From: Ruminococcus sp.
Lineage (GTDB): Bacteria; Bacillota; Clostridia; Oscillospirales; Ruminococcaceae
Direction of reading: 5' to 3'
Assembly: GCA_017961625.1 (NCBI GenBank)
Contig: JAGCWY010000014.1
Location: 1-15,873 of the forward strand
DNA: 15,873 nucleotides
Made by a program: the position numbers and the translations under genes. Below are positions 7,793 to 15,138 of this stretch, in pieces. The notes beneath the pieces are model-generated. The model did not search any database. It was not told the DNA's origin and was given only the letters and a program-made list of their open reading frames with translations. Within the stretch, counting starts at the first letter, position 1. The number at the start of each line of letters is the position of its first letter.

Positions 7793-7806
7793 ATAGCAAA
7801 AAAACG

Positions 7807-7833
7807 AGCTGCACAAATCGTGCAGCTGTTTTT
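7807..7833 (+). terminator. Strong intrinsic terminator at the edge of the IS remnant
   Basis: AGCTGCAC (7807-7814) and GTGCAGCT (7820-7827) form a perfect 8-bp stem with loop AAATC, followed by GTTTTT. It sits 25 bases before the transposase remnant. Insertion elements often carry such a hairpin near their left end to block incoming transcription, so it may belong to the element rather than to the dockerin gene. Confidence 0.65.
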
Positions 7834-7857
7834 AGTGATATAATCAAATTACCACAA

Positions 7858-8086
7858 ATGAATACCACTGTGAATTATTATAAACCAATTCAACTGAAAT
7901 TACCAGTAGATTACCAAAGAATTATAGATATAAACGACCCAGTGTATTCTTTTTTGAAGTTTTAGATCATATTGACCTAAAAAATATCTTGCAGAGAAGG
8001 ACTGCAGGACAAGTCGCCCACCATTTGATCCGGAAACTCTTTTAAGAATAATACTGTTTGCATTTATGGAATACGGATATGCATCA
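7858..8086 (+). pseudogene. Remnant of an IS1182-type transposase N-terminus
   Basis: From ATG 7858 the frame reads MNTTVNYYKPIQLKLPVDYQ and closes at a stop at 7963-7965. One base back (frame from 7950) it continues with FEVLDHIDLKNILQRRTAG. A further shift near 8010 gives RPPFDPETLLRIILFAFMEY from 8015. Joined, these resemble the N-terminal part of IS1182-family transposases ('GRxPYDPxxLLKIILFAYM'). Similarity ends near 8086, and the catalytic DDE part is absent. The gene is therefore broken by two frameshifts and truncated. The first shift lies in T TTT TTG, a known slippery heptamer, but the second shift and the missing core argue for decay. The family call is from remembered motifs only. 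Confidence 0.65.
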
Positions 8087-8110
8087 GCACGAAAAAGTTT
8101 TTTTCGTGCT
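8086..8110. repeat. Perfect 11-bp inverted repeat at the end of the IS remnant
   Basis: AGCACGAAAAA (8086-8096) and TTTTTCGTGCT (8100-8110) flank a 3-base spacer. It begins exactly where the transposase similarity stops, so it could mark a rearrangement breakpoint, a small mobile palindrome or a rho-independent type hairpin. The region 8111-8160 holds nothing I recognise. Confidence 0.4.
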
Positions 8111-8164
8111 TGTTCGTTATACCCTGTTTATGGGAGATTTGAGAAGCTTTCAATAATTAACATG

Positions 8165-8208
8165 AAAAAAGCAGTTGCCCCTTCATATTTTATTTGAAGA
8201 GGCAACTG
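8165..8208 (-). terminator. Intrinsic terminator of the O-antigen ligase-family gene
   Basis: On the minus strand CAGTTGCCTCTTCA (8208-8195) pairs with TGAAGGGGCAACTG (8185-8172) with one mismatch (14-bp stem, 9-base loop), followed by C and six T. It lies 68 bases after the stop codon of the gene ending at 8277. Confidence 0.85.
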
Positions 8209-8276
8209 TGTTGATTTGTAGGGCTGTTTTTTTACAGTTCATTTAATGCATTATATACTATGATCTTTCGGCTTTA

Positions 8277-9668
8277 TCATTTCTTTTCAGCGGCAGCCTT
8301 CCTGCGTTCCTTCCTGTAGCCGAATGGACGCTGGTTCTTTTTGGATAGACAGAGACCAACTGTTATCCAGAAGTATGGGACAACGTTTACAACGCTGCTG
8401 TTGAAGAAAGCCTGAGCCGCATAGCCGAAGAACATTCCGAGAAGAGTCCAGTTAATGAAACGTTCCTCATCATCGTCGGTCTTGATGACTGTTCTTGTTG
8501 CGGTTACTGCTGCAAGCACAAGGAGAGAAAGATAATTTATTAGCTGCGGGACGCCTTGGGTAACAAGGTAGTGTATGTACTCATTATGCCCCTTTCCCTG
8601 GGTGAACATACCTTTTTTGTAGTTCGGGTCAAGATAGAAGGCGTGTCTGTAATTGTCTACGCCTATTCCAAAGAGCCAGTGATCAGGTACGGTCTTGAGA
8701 CCTGCCTTCCAGATCGTTCCGCGGTTAGTGCCAAAGGTGCCGGTATTACCGCCCTTGAAGGCTCTTATTTCATTTGCTGAACGTTCAATCTTCCATTTGA
8801 GTCTTCCTAGTACGAGTATAGTGAACGCGGCTATCGCAGCAGCAGATGCACCGAGTATGCCGGCGCGCTTGATTATGCTGCTGAGCTTTTTCTTGTTGTA
8901 TCCATTCAGTTTCATTACGATAATGGATACAATAAGGAAAAATATGAAGCCGAACACGCCAACAAGAGCAAGTCTTGCCTCGGTGCAGAGCAGGGTATAG
9001 AAGCATACCAGCGATAGCACAAAGGAAGAGTTCCTGGCGAGCTTATTCTCTGTAAAGAGGAAAATGCCAGAGGTGCAGGCGAACATAAGCACGCTTAGTC
9101 CACCGTACCAATTTGAATGCTGGAGAAGGCCGTAGCACATTTTTTTCTCGCGTATTTCCTCGGTATCATAGAAGCACATATCTATGTTCAAACCGAAGGT
9201 TTGCAGGAAGGCGACGGTGACCTGTATCAGTATAACGAGTATGAAAGCCCGAAGTATCTCTTTTTTCAGCTTTTTGTCAGTTATCATTGAGCCTGCCATC
9301 ATAAAGCTGAAATATCCGACGAAATCTGTTGTCCATTCATCGTAATTGAAGCCGAAGAAAGTGGCTTCTCTGTCAAGGGTGAATGCCGCCGACAACGCCA
9401 TGAATACTAGAAGAAGCAGAAATATCAGGTCCGAGGCGTAGTATTTTATGTTCTTGTGTTTAAGAAAGTGGACTGCTATACAGAAAAAAGTTGCCAGACC
9501 GACCATTTCGACAAGTGTCGGTTGACTATTGAAGGAGAGATAGTGCCTTTCATCGAACAGCTCAGATATGGGCAGTGCGAGCATAATGAATATTAACAGC
9601 TTGCAGAATGCTTTTTCTGAGGTTATCAGCTCTGCAAGGTTGGATATTTTGCTTTTGAGTTCCTGCAA
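8277..9668 (-). CDS. O-antigen ligase/polymerase (Wzy_C)-family membrane protein
   Basis: From TTG 9668 the protein has 463 residues with about ten or more hydrophobic segments spread from 20 to 440. Family marks are the TEARLA motif at 229-234, the GTNRGTIWKAGL segment at 313-324 followed by HWLFGIGVDNY, and GHNEYIHYLVTQG at 360-372. This last is the large extracellular loop motif (H361, N362) typical of O-antigen ligase/polymerase proteins. Such proteins join or polymerise lipid-linked glycans outside the membrane. In a Gram-positive cell the likely product is a capsule, exopolysaccharide or wall glycan; the substrate cannot be read. The C-terminus is a basic cytoplasmic tail (KERRKAAAEKK). 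The TTG start is chosen because GGGGG at 9681-9677 is 8 bases upstream, and because an earlier TTG at 9716 lies inside the promoter. It is transcribed alone. Confidence 0.85.
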   Translation of the reverse strand: MQELKSKISNLAELITSEKAFCKLLIFIMLALPISELFDERHYLSFNSQPTLVEMVGLATFFCIAVHFLKHKNIKYYASDLIFLLLLVFMALSAAFTLDREATFFGFNYDEWTTDFVGYFSFMMAGSMITDKKLKKEILRAFILVILIQVTVAFLQTFGLNIDMCFYDTEEIREKKMCYGLLQHSNWYGGLSVLMFACTSGIFLFTENKLARNSSFVLSLVCFYTLLCTEARLALVGVFGFIFFLIVSIIVMKLNGYNKKKLSSIIKRAGILGASAAAIAAFTILVLGRLKWKIERSANEIRAFKGGNTGTFGTNRGTIWKAGLKTVPDHWLFGIGVDNYRHAFYLDPNYKKGMFTQGKGHNEYIHYLVTQGVPQLINYLSLLVLAAVTATRTVIKTDDDEERFINWTLLGMFFGYAAQAFFNSSVVNVVPYFWITVGLCLSKKNQRPFGYRKERRKAAAEKK

Positions 9669-9704
9669 TCGGAATTCCCCCTTGTCATAAATAATATATT
9701 TTAT

Positions 9705-9733
9705 ATTATAAACCAAACCGAGGTATGTGTCAA
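9705..9733 (-). promoter_or_regulatory. Consensus promoter of the O-antigen ligase-family gene
   Basis: On the minus strand a perfect TTGACA (9733-9728) and a perfect TATAAT (9710-9705) are 17 bases apart. Transcription would start near 9698, so the start codon must lie downstream of this point. This supports TTG 9668. Confidence 0.85.
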
Positions 9734-9788
9734 GTATCAGTCTTTAGCCTGAATTCTTGGTTCCGCAAAGGCTTATATAAAAGAATCG

Positions 9789-9817
9789 TTGACTTTTTGA
9801 AAGATATGGGTTAAAAT
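9789..9817 (+). promoter_or_regulatory. Promoter of the GH9 gene
   Basis: TTGACT (9789-9794) and TAAAAT (9812-9817) are 17 bases apart. Transcription would start near 9824, giving a leader of about 30 bases with GAAAGGAA at 9840-9847 before ATG 9855. It diverges from the promoter at 9705-9733, with 55 bases between the two -35 boxes. Confidence 0.7.
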
Positions 9818-9854
9818 GTAGTTGACAGATTATTTTTGTGAAAGGAATGAGCTT

Positions 9855-12206
9855 ATGAAAATCATCAGACGTTTATCGTCTATTGCTGCGGCTGCGGTGA
9901 CTGCTTTCACGGCTGTGTCGTCGGCTATGCCTGCAAATGCGGCGGCTACGCCCGATGTTGCGGACTATTACGAGACCGAGAACAACTGGGCAAAGCTATT
10001 GCAGTATACGCTGTATTTTTACGATGCAAATATGTGCGGTACGGGAGTTTCGGAGAACAACCGACTTTCATGGCGCGGCGACTGCCATGTCTACGACGCC
10101 AAGGTACCTATGCACCCCATTGACGACGGACATTCGGGAACTAATATGTCGGAGTCATTCATGTCAAAGTACAAGGATATACTCGATCCTGACGGAGACG
10201 GGTATATAGATGTATCGGGTGGCTTCCACGACGCCGGCGACCATGTGAAGTTCGGACTTCCAGAGGCTTATGCCGCTTCCGTGGTATCGTGGGGTTACTA
10301 TGAGTTCCGCGATGCCTACACCGAGACAGGACAGGACGCTCATGTGGAAACTATTTGCCGCTATTTCTGTGACTACTTCATGCGCAGCACCTTTCGCGAT
10401 GAGAACGGAGATGTTGTCGCATTCTGCTATCAGGTAGGCGATGGAAGCGTTGACCACTCTTACTGGCAGTCCCCAGAGATAGATGCAATGGGACGTCCTG
10501 CGTTCTTTGCTACATCCGAGCTCCCAACCACCGACGATGTTTCCGAGAGCGCCGCAGCTCTTGCAATTAACTATTATAACTTCAAGGACACCGATCCTGA
10601 ATACGCGGAGAAGTGCCTGGACTACGCAAAGGCTTTATTTGACTTTGCTAATAAGAATGAAAAGGCAGTGGGACCTCCTGGCGAGGGACCAATGAGCTTC
10701 TACACCTCCAGCAAGTGGGAAGATGACTTCTGTTTTGCGGCAGGCTGGCTCTACCTTATAACCCGTGACCATGACTATCTTGAAGCCTGCGAGAAGTATA
10801 TCGACTACTATGCGCCTCCGGGTTATGTTCTCTGCTGGAACGATATGTGGAACGGCGTGGGTATCATCTTCGGACGTATACAAGATATATACCCTGAGGT
10901 ATGCGAGGAGACTCGGGTGGCTATAGGCAGGGGACAGTATGAAGTCCTTGATTTCTGGGAAATGGAAGCAAAGGCGCTGAATACTGTAATGAACAAGAAA
11001 CTCACTCCAGCTGGATATTTCCACCTTGACACATGGGGAAGCGCAAGGTACAATACCGCTGTCCAGTTCACGGCTCTGGTATACGATAAGTACCAGAAGG
11101 GCAAGGACAGATACAACGAAAAGAACGAGGACTACACCTTTACTAAGTGGTCCCTCGGACAAATGGAATATATTATTGGCGACAATCCCATCGGTAGGAG
11201 CTATGTTGTTGGATACGGTGAGAATTCCGTAAAGTATCCGCACCACCGTGCTGCTTCCGGACTTACTATGGCTGAGGATCCTGCAGAGCACAAGCACGTT
11301 CTCTACGGAGCTCTTGCAGGAGGACCTGATGAAAATGACGAGCATAACGATGTTACCAGCGACTGGGTATACAACGAAGTGACTATCGACTATAACGCGG
11401 CTATAGTAGGCGCAGCGGCAGGACTTTACCTCTACAAGGGCGACAAGACCATGAAGCCGGAGGAGAATTTCCCTCCTGCCGAAAAGGTAGATGATACGGA
11501 GCTTTTCTCAGGTGATGACTTCTGGGCGGCAGGCTACTGCTCCGACGCTCCCGAAAAGACAGGATCAGGCGTTACAAAGCTCACATTCTTTGTGAATACT
11601 GATTCTCTTGAACCCCATGACGACATATCCATACGCTACTATTTCAGCATAGAGGAATTCGAGAACAAGACTATTCCCGGCAGCTTCGTGCTTCAGAAGA
11701 CATACGATCAGGTAGAGACTGAGGTCGCTGACAAGTCCGCTGTTCTTTCACAGCCAAAGCAGTATAAGGATGACATATACTATATCGAGATATCGTGGCC
11801 GGACTATGCTATCGCTAACTCCAACAAGAAGTATCAGCTTATAATCGGTAATTACTACGGTGAGAAGTGGGACTCCTCTAACGACTGGAGCAAGAAAGGC
11901 ATGATAGACCTTACCGAGAAGGGCGAGGATTACGATAATATCGTCAGCGGAGTTGAATTTGCACAGCGATGCGAGAATGTCTGTGTATACGCGAACGGAA
12001 AGCTTATTGGCGGAACTGAGCCTGACGGCACGAAACCAGCGAAGGTTTACAAGGTGGCACAGCTTGTAAGGCTAAGAAAGATGCTGCTTGGTGATTCACC
12101 TTTCAGCAGTAAGGGAGCTGCGGAGCAGTTCGACCTCAACGGCGACGGGAGTGTTGATGTATTTGACGAGGTGGAGCTTAGGAAGCTCCTTGTAGCACAG
12201 AACTGA
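9855..12206 (+). CDS. GH9 endoglucanase with CBM3-like module and divergent dockerin
   Basis: A 783-residue secreted enzyme. Residues 1-29 are a signal peptide ending in PANA. The GH9 domain fills about 35-530: DAGDHVKF at 126-133 carries the catalytic base (D129, with D126), KYPHHR at 460-465 is the conserved His/Arg substrate site, and NEVTIDYNA at 507-515 holds the acid E508. A CBM3-like module follows at about 547-724, with marks YYIEISWPDY, WDSSNDWS and VYANGKLIGGTEPDG. GH9 followed directly by CBM3c is known from processive endoglucanases; whether this CBM3 is the c-type is inferred from order. The C-terminal dockerin (about 730-781) is lopsided: the first half (VAQLVRLRKMLLG) keeps the helix but has no DxNxDG loop, while the second (FDLNGDGSVDVFDEVELRKL) is complete. 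ATG 9855 is preferred over TTG 9822, which lies at or before the transcription start. Confidence 0.93.
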   Translation: MKIIRRLSSIAAAAVTAFTAVSSAMPANAAATPDVADYYETENNWAKLLQYTLYFYDANMCGTGVSENNRLSWRGDCHVYDAKVPMHPIDDGHSGTNMSESFMSKYKDILDPDGDGYIDVSGGFHDAGDHVKFGLPEAYAASVVSWGYYEFRDAYTETGQDAHVETICRYFCDYFMRSTFRDENGDVVAFCYQVGDGSVDHSYWQSPEIDAMGRPAFFATSELPTTDDVSESAAALAINYYNFKDTDPEYAEKCLDYAKALFDFANKNEKAVGPPGEGPMSFYTSSKWEDDFCFAAGWLYLITRDHDYLEACEKYIDYYAPPGYVLCWNDMWNGVGIIFGRIQDIYPEVCEETRVAIGRGQYEVLDFWEMEAKALNTVMNKKLTPAGYFHLDTWGSARYNTAVQFTALVYDKYQKGKDRYNEKNEDYTFTKWSLGQMEYIIGDNPIGRSYVVGYGENSVKYPHHRAASGLTMAEDPAEHKHVLYGALAGGPDENDEHNDVTSDWVYNEVTIDYNAAIVGAAAGLYLYKGDKTMKPEENFPPAEKVDDTELFSGDDFWAAGYCSDAPEKTGSGVTKLTFFVNTDSLEPHDDISIRYYFSIEEFENKTIPGSFVLQKTYDQVETEVADKSAVLSQPKQYKDDIYYIEISWPDYAIANSNKKYQLIIGNYYGEKWDSSNDWSKKGMIDLTEKGEDYDNIVSGVEFAQRCENVCVYANGKLIGGTEPDGTKPAKVYKVAQLVRLRKMLLGDSPFSSKGAAEQFDLNGDGSVDVFDEVELRKLLVAQN

Positions 12207-12216
12207 TACAATAATA

Positions 12217-12268
12217 GGCGCACTCGGTGGGGCTCTGACTTTCCCACTTAAGTGCGCCATTTATTTTT
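12217..12268 (+). terminator. Intrinsic terminator of the GH9 gene
   Basis: GGCGCACT (12217-12224) pairs with AGTGCGCC (12251-12258), and inside it GTGGG (12227-12231) pairs with CCCAC (12243-12247). The stem is followed by ATTTATTTTT. It begins 11 bases after the stop codon. Confidence 0.85.
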
Positions 12269-12353
12269 AAATAAAGAGTTGACAGCGAATAGTGTGCATC
12301 GTCGCAAAAATTGAACAAAAAAGTAAAAATATTGTAAATATAATCGCGGAAAG

Positions 12354-12382
12354 TTGAAATATTATGTGAAATATGCTATAAT
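12354..12382 (+). promoter_or_regulatory. Promoter of the EAL-domain gene
   Basis: TTGAAA (12354-12359) and TATAAT (12377-12382) are 17 bases apart, and TGC just before the -10 box adds an extended -10. The leader would be about 46 bases. The DNA between the GH9 terminator and this promoter is AT-rich and shows nothing else I can name. Confidence 0.8.
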
Positions 12383-12434
12383 GTAGTGAAAGATATATTT
12401 CCTGCTTATGTCATAATAAAGTGTGGTGAGATAG

Positions 12435-14705
12435 ATGAGAGATACCTTTTCAGTTATTTTTGTAGTACTGATACTTGCCCTCGGGAGCTGCTCCGTTATA
12501 GCATACCGTTCAAGAAAGTCGAACAGCAATTCGGTAGCGCTTCTTGTTGGCTCGCTTATACCACCTGTCATAGGAAATCTTATTATTGTCAGATCTGGTG
12601 CTAAGGAGCTTTCACTTGTCGGAGATTATATATATTTCATAGGAATGGATCTGGTTATTTTTGCATTGCTGAGGTTCACTTTTGAATACTGTGAGATTAA
12701 GTGGAAAAACGGCGCGATAAAGGCACTGGTATACCTGCTGTTGGGAGCTGATATCGTGCAATACCTCTTAAATCCCGTGTTCGGGCAGGCTTTCGACAAT
12801 GAAGCGGTAACGGTGGACGGTTTCCCGTACTACAGGCTCGTGCCGTATTTCGGACAGACCCTGCACAGAGTGCTGGATTACAGTATTCTTGCTGTAGTTA
12901 TAATAATATTCCTCGTGAAATCAGCAAAAACCTCTCGATTTTACTCTGAGCGCTATTATGTTATCATGATAACCATGATAGCTCTTGCATTTTGGCAAGG
13001 ATTCTATATATTCTCCCGGACTCCGATAGACAGGTCAATGGTGGGCTTCGGAGGCATCGGATTGCTGGTATTCTACTTCTCGCTTTACTACAGACCGCTA
13101 AAGCTTCTTGATCGTATGCTTGCGAATATAGCATCAGAAATGACAGAGGCACTGTTCTTCTTTGAGGCGAGCGGACGCTGTATATGGGCAAATTCCACCG
13201 GAACGGAGCTCGCTGGCATAAAAGAAGGGGAGTTTGAGACCGTTCCTGATAATCTTTTTGAAAGATTTGGTGACAAATACCAGTCTCAAGACGAGTTCAT
13301 ATCAAGGTACATTATCGGCGCAGGCGATGATATAAAGTATTACGTGCTGGAAAAGCATTCCCTCCTCGACGAGAAAAAGCGCTTAGCAGGTTCATTTGTG
13401 AGCATACGCGACTATACTGAGGAGCAGCAGAAGCTCAAGCGCAAGATGTTCAACGCCACTCATGACAGCCTTACTGGACTTTATACGAGAGAGTACCTTT
13501 ACGAGCGTATCCACGAGGTTATAATGGCTCGTCAGGATACGGAATATTATATAGTATACATAGACGTGCGGAACTTCAAGATAGTAAACGACATTTTCAG
13601 CAGCGAATTCGGCGACAGCGCTCTTCAATGCATCGCTGATTGGATAAAGTCGTGGATGTCCGACGAATGTGTATATGGACGCCTTGTGGGAGCTTCCTTC
13701 GGCGTGTGCATACCGGTTGAGGCGTTCGAGCCGGAAATAATAGAGGAAAAGCTTTCGCATTTCCTTGTGGATAACGGCTCTGTGGGCTATCATATCCTTA
13801 TACATCTCGGAGTATACAAGCTCGTTGAGAGAGAAATAGAGATATCACTAATGTTTGACAGGGCAAATCTGGCCCTATCCACGATAAAAGACGAGTATCA
13901 GACTCATATCGCCTACTATAACGACGAGATACGCAGAAAGGTTCTGTGGGATCAGCATATTTCCACTCAGCTTACAGATGCTATCAGCAAAAGGCAGGTG
14001 TTGCCCTATTTACAGCCTATTGTTGACAAGGAAGGCGCCGTGATTGGAGCCGAAGCCCTTGCGAGGTGGATACACCCGTCAGACGGTTTCCTGGCGCCAG
14101 GTTCCTTCATACCGGTCTTTGAGAAAAACGGCATGATAGTTGAGGTTGATAAGTATATGTGGCGCTGTGCCTGCGAGATACTATCGGAATGGGGCAAAAA
14201 GAACGAAAGGCTTTTCATATCTGTCAATATATCGCCGAAGGACTTTTACTTTATAGACGTTGTGGAAGAAATAAGGCGGCTGACGGAGGAGTACAGCATA
14301 GAACCAGCGCGGCTGCGAATAGAAATCACCGAGACCGTTATGATGACAGAGGCTGAGTTGCGTATGAAGACCCTGAACAAATTTAGGGAAGAGGGTTACG
14401 CCGTGGAAATGGACGACTTTGGAAGTGGTTATTCTTCGCTTAATATGCTTAAGGATATGCCTGTGGACGTGTTGAAAATAGATATGAAGTTCTTAAGCAA
14501 GTCCAGGGACGACGAAAAGGCAAGGACGATACTTCAGAACATCATCAATCTCTCTGAGGACCTCGGTATAGCCTCTCTTACAGAAGGTGTTGAGACAGAG
14601 GATCAGTACAGGATGCTCAGAGAAATGGGTTGCGAGATGTTTCAGGGCTATTATTTTGCGAAGCCTATGCCTCTTGAGGAATTTGAAGAAAAATATCTTG
14701 ATTGA
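12435..14705 (+). CDS. Membrane 7TM-PAS-GGDEF-EAL protein, predicted c-di-GMP phosphodiesterase
   Basis: A 756-residue protein. Residues 1-220 contain about seven membrane segments, like the 7TM sensor of some histidine kinases. A PAS-like region lies at about 228-327 (FFFEASGRCIWAN start), then a GGDEF domain at about 340-495 beginning DSLTGLY. Its signature is VGASF at 418-422 in place of GGDEF, so cyclase activity should be lost. The EAL domain (about 505-756) looks intact: E540-A-L, N598, E630 in EITE, DDFGSGYSSL with D660 and D661, K681, E717 in TEGVET and Q737. It should hydrolyse c-di-GMP to pGpG under control of a signal sensed in or at the membrane; the degenerate GGDEF may bind GTP as an allosteric site, as in some relatives. 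ATG 12435 follows GGTGAG with 4 bases between. It is monocistronic, lying between two fibre-degrading genes. Confidence 0.92.
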   Translation: MRDTFSVIFVVLILALGSCSVIAYRSRKSNSNSVALLVGSLIPPVIGNLIIVRSGAKELSLVGDYIYFIGMDLVIFALLRFTFEYCEIKWKNGAIKALVYLLLGADIVQYLLNPVFGQAFDNEAVTVDGFPYYRLVPYFGQTLHRVLDYSILAVVIIIFLVKSAKTSRFYSERYYVIMITMIALAFWQGFYIFSRTPIDRSMVGFGGIGLLVFYFSLYYRPLKLLDRMLANIASEMTEALFFFEASGRCIWANSTGTELAGIKEGEFETVPDNLFERFGDKYQSQDEFISRYIIGAGDDIKYYVLEKHSLLDEKKRLAGSFVSIRDYTEEQQKLKRKMFNATHDSLTGLYTREYLYERIHEVIMARQDTEYYIVYIDVRNFKIVNDIFSSEFGDSALQCIADWIKSWMSDECVYGRLVGASFGVCIPVEAFEPEIIEEKLSHFLVDNGSVGYHILIHLGVYKLVEREIEISLMFDRANLALSTIKDEYQTHIAYYNDEIRRKVLWDQHISTQLTDAISKRQVLPYLQPIVDKEGAVIGAEALARWIHPSDGFLAPGSFIPVFEKNGMIVEVDKYMWRCACEILSEWGKKNERLFISVNISPKDFYFIDVVEEIRRLTEEYSIEPARLRIEITETVMMTEAELRMKTLNKFREEGYAVEMDDFGSGYSSLNMLKDMPVDVLKIDMKFLSKSRDDEKARTILQNIINLSEDLGIASLTEGVETEDQYRMLREMGCEMFQGYYFAKPMPLEEFEEKYLD

Positions 14706-14726
14706 TGAATTAAAAATATTACCGAT

Positions 14727-14760
14727 ACCGCCTCTGCACAGCAGTAGAGGCGGTGCATTT
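14727..14760 (+). terminator. Terminator of the EAL-domain gene
   Basis: ACCGCCTCT (14727-14735) and AGAGGCGGT (14746-14754) form a perfect 9-bp stem with a 10-base loop, followed by GCATTTT. The T run is short, and a second small hairpin (GTGCA/TGCAC, 14753-14765) overlaps its base. It begins 21 bases after the stop codon. Confidence 0.75.
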
Positions 14761-14815
14761 TGCACTTGTTATACTCTTAAAATATAAATCAAAATAAGAG
14801 AAGTATATTTACTTT

Positions 14816-14838
14816 ATGCGTTTAAAAGGTAAACTCAT
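14816..14838. promoter_or_regulatory. Imperfect inverted repeat upstream of the xylanase
   Basis: ATGCGTTTA (14816-14824) and TAAACTCAT (14830-14838) form a 9-bp inverted repeat with one mismatch and a 5-base centre. It lies about 115 bases before the xylanase -35 box. It may be an operator, but no regulator can be named. Confidence 0.25.
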
Positions 14839-14885
14839 AATAGAAATATATTTGATTAAAGGCTTAAAAACGGCAAAAACCTGAC

Positions 14886-14916
14886 CATTTATTGCTTCCG
14901 ACTGGGCGTTTATTGC
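14886..14916. repeat. 21-bp-phased direct repeat pair upstream of the xylanase promoter
   Basis: CATTTATTGC (14886-14895) and CGTTTATTGC (14907-14916) match at 9 of 10 bases with a period of 21. The pair ends 35 bases before the -35 box of the xylanase promoter. The spacing, and the core C[A/G]TTT[A/G]T, match the three repeats at 6491-6543. A shared regulator is possible but unproven. Confidence 0.4.
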
Positions 14917-14951
14917 GCAATTGTTAAAGAACTATTTACAAAGTGGAATAA

Positions 14952-14980
14952 TTGATGTATATTATACTTGCATATATAAT
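14952..14980 (+). promoter_or_regulatory. Promoter of the GH11 xylanase gene
   Basis: TTGATG (14952-14957) and TATAAT (14975-14980) are 17 bases apart. Transcription would begin near 14987. A second TATAAT at 15077-15082 has no good -35 box and is a weaker candidate. Confidence 0.6.
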
Positions 14981-14986
14981 GTACAG

Positions 14987-15138
14987 TTTATTCCGTGATG
15001 TGGAGGTATTTTATTTCATTTTCAACTAACGGAAATGAAGTGAGAAAAAGAATTGGGTGAAAACCGGGATAGACCGTATAATGCATAGAAAAAGAGAAAA
15101 AGGATTTCATTAAATTTTATAATGAGGAGTGATTTAAT
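14987..15138 (+). other. Long untranslated leader of the xylanase gene
   Basis: If the promoter at 14952-14980 is used, the leader is about 150 bases, against 30-80 for the other genes here. It contains the pairing TTCATTT/AAATGAA (about 15016-15037) enclosed by TTCCGT/ACGGAA, and a short GGT-GAAA-ACC hairpin near 15056-15065. I recognise no known riboswitch class. GAGGAG at 15124-15129 is the ribosome binding site. Confidence 0.35.

Noticed and set aside
7738..7965. 75-residue reading frame beginning MGQKNKSPTRG
   Set aside because: Its first 40 codons run through two hairpins, and the rest is the transposase remnant in its first frame, so it is not a separate gene.
9822..9854. Upstream TTG start for the GH9 enzyme
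   Set aside because: It lies at or before the predicted transcription start (about 9824), and a typical signal peptide begins at ATG 9855 behind GAAAGGAA.
10635..11345. 236-codon minus-strand frame inside the GH9 gene
   Set aside because: The plus frame has all GH9 motifs; the minus frame has no recognisable domain or ribosome binding site and is a shadow of codon bias.
15051..15100. Riboswitch-like look of GGGTGAAAACCGGG in the xylanase leader
   Set aside because: I could not match it to the conserved core of any riboswitch class; it is recorded only as a structured leader.
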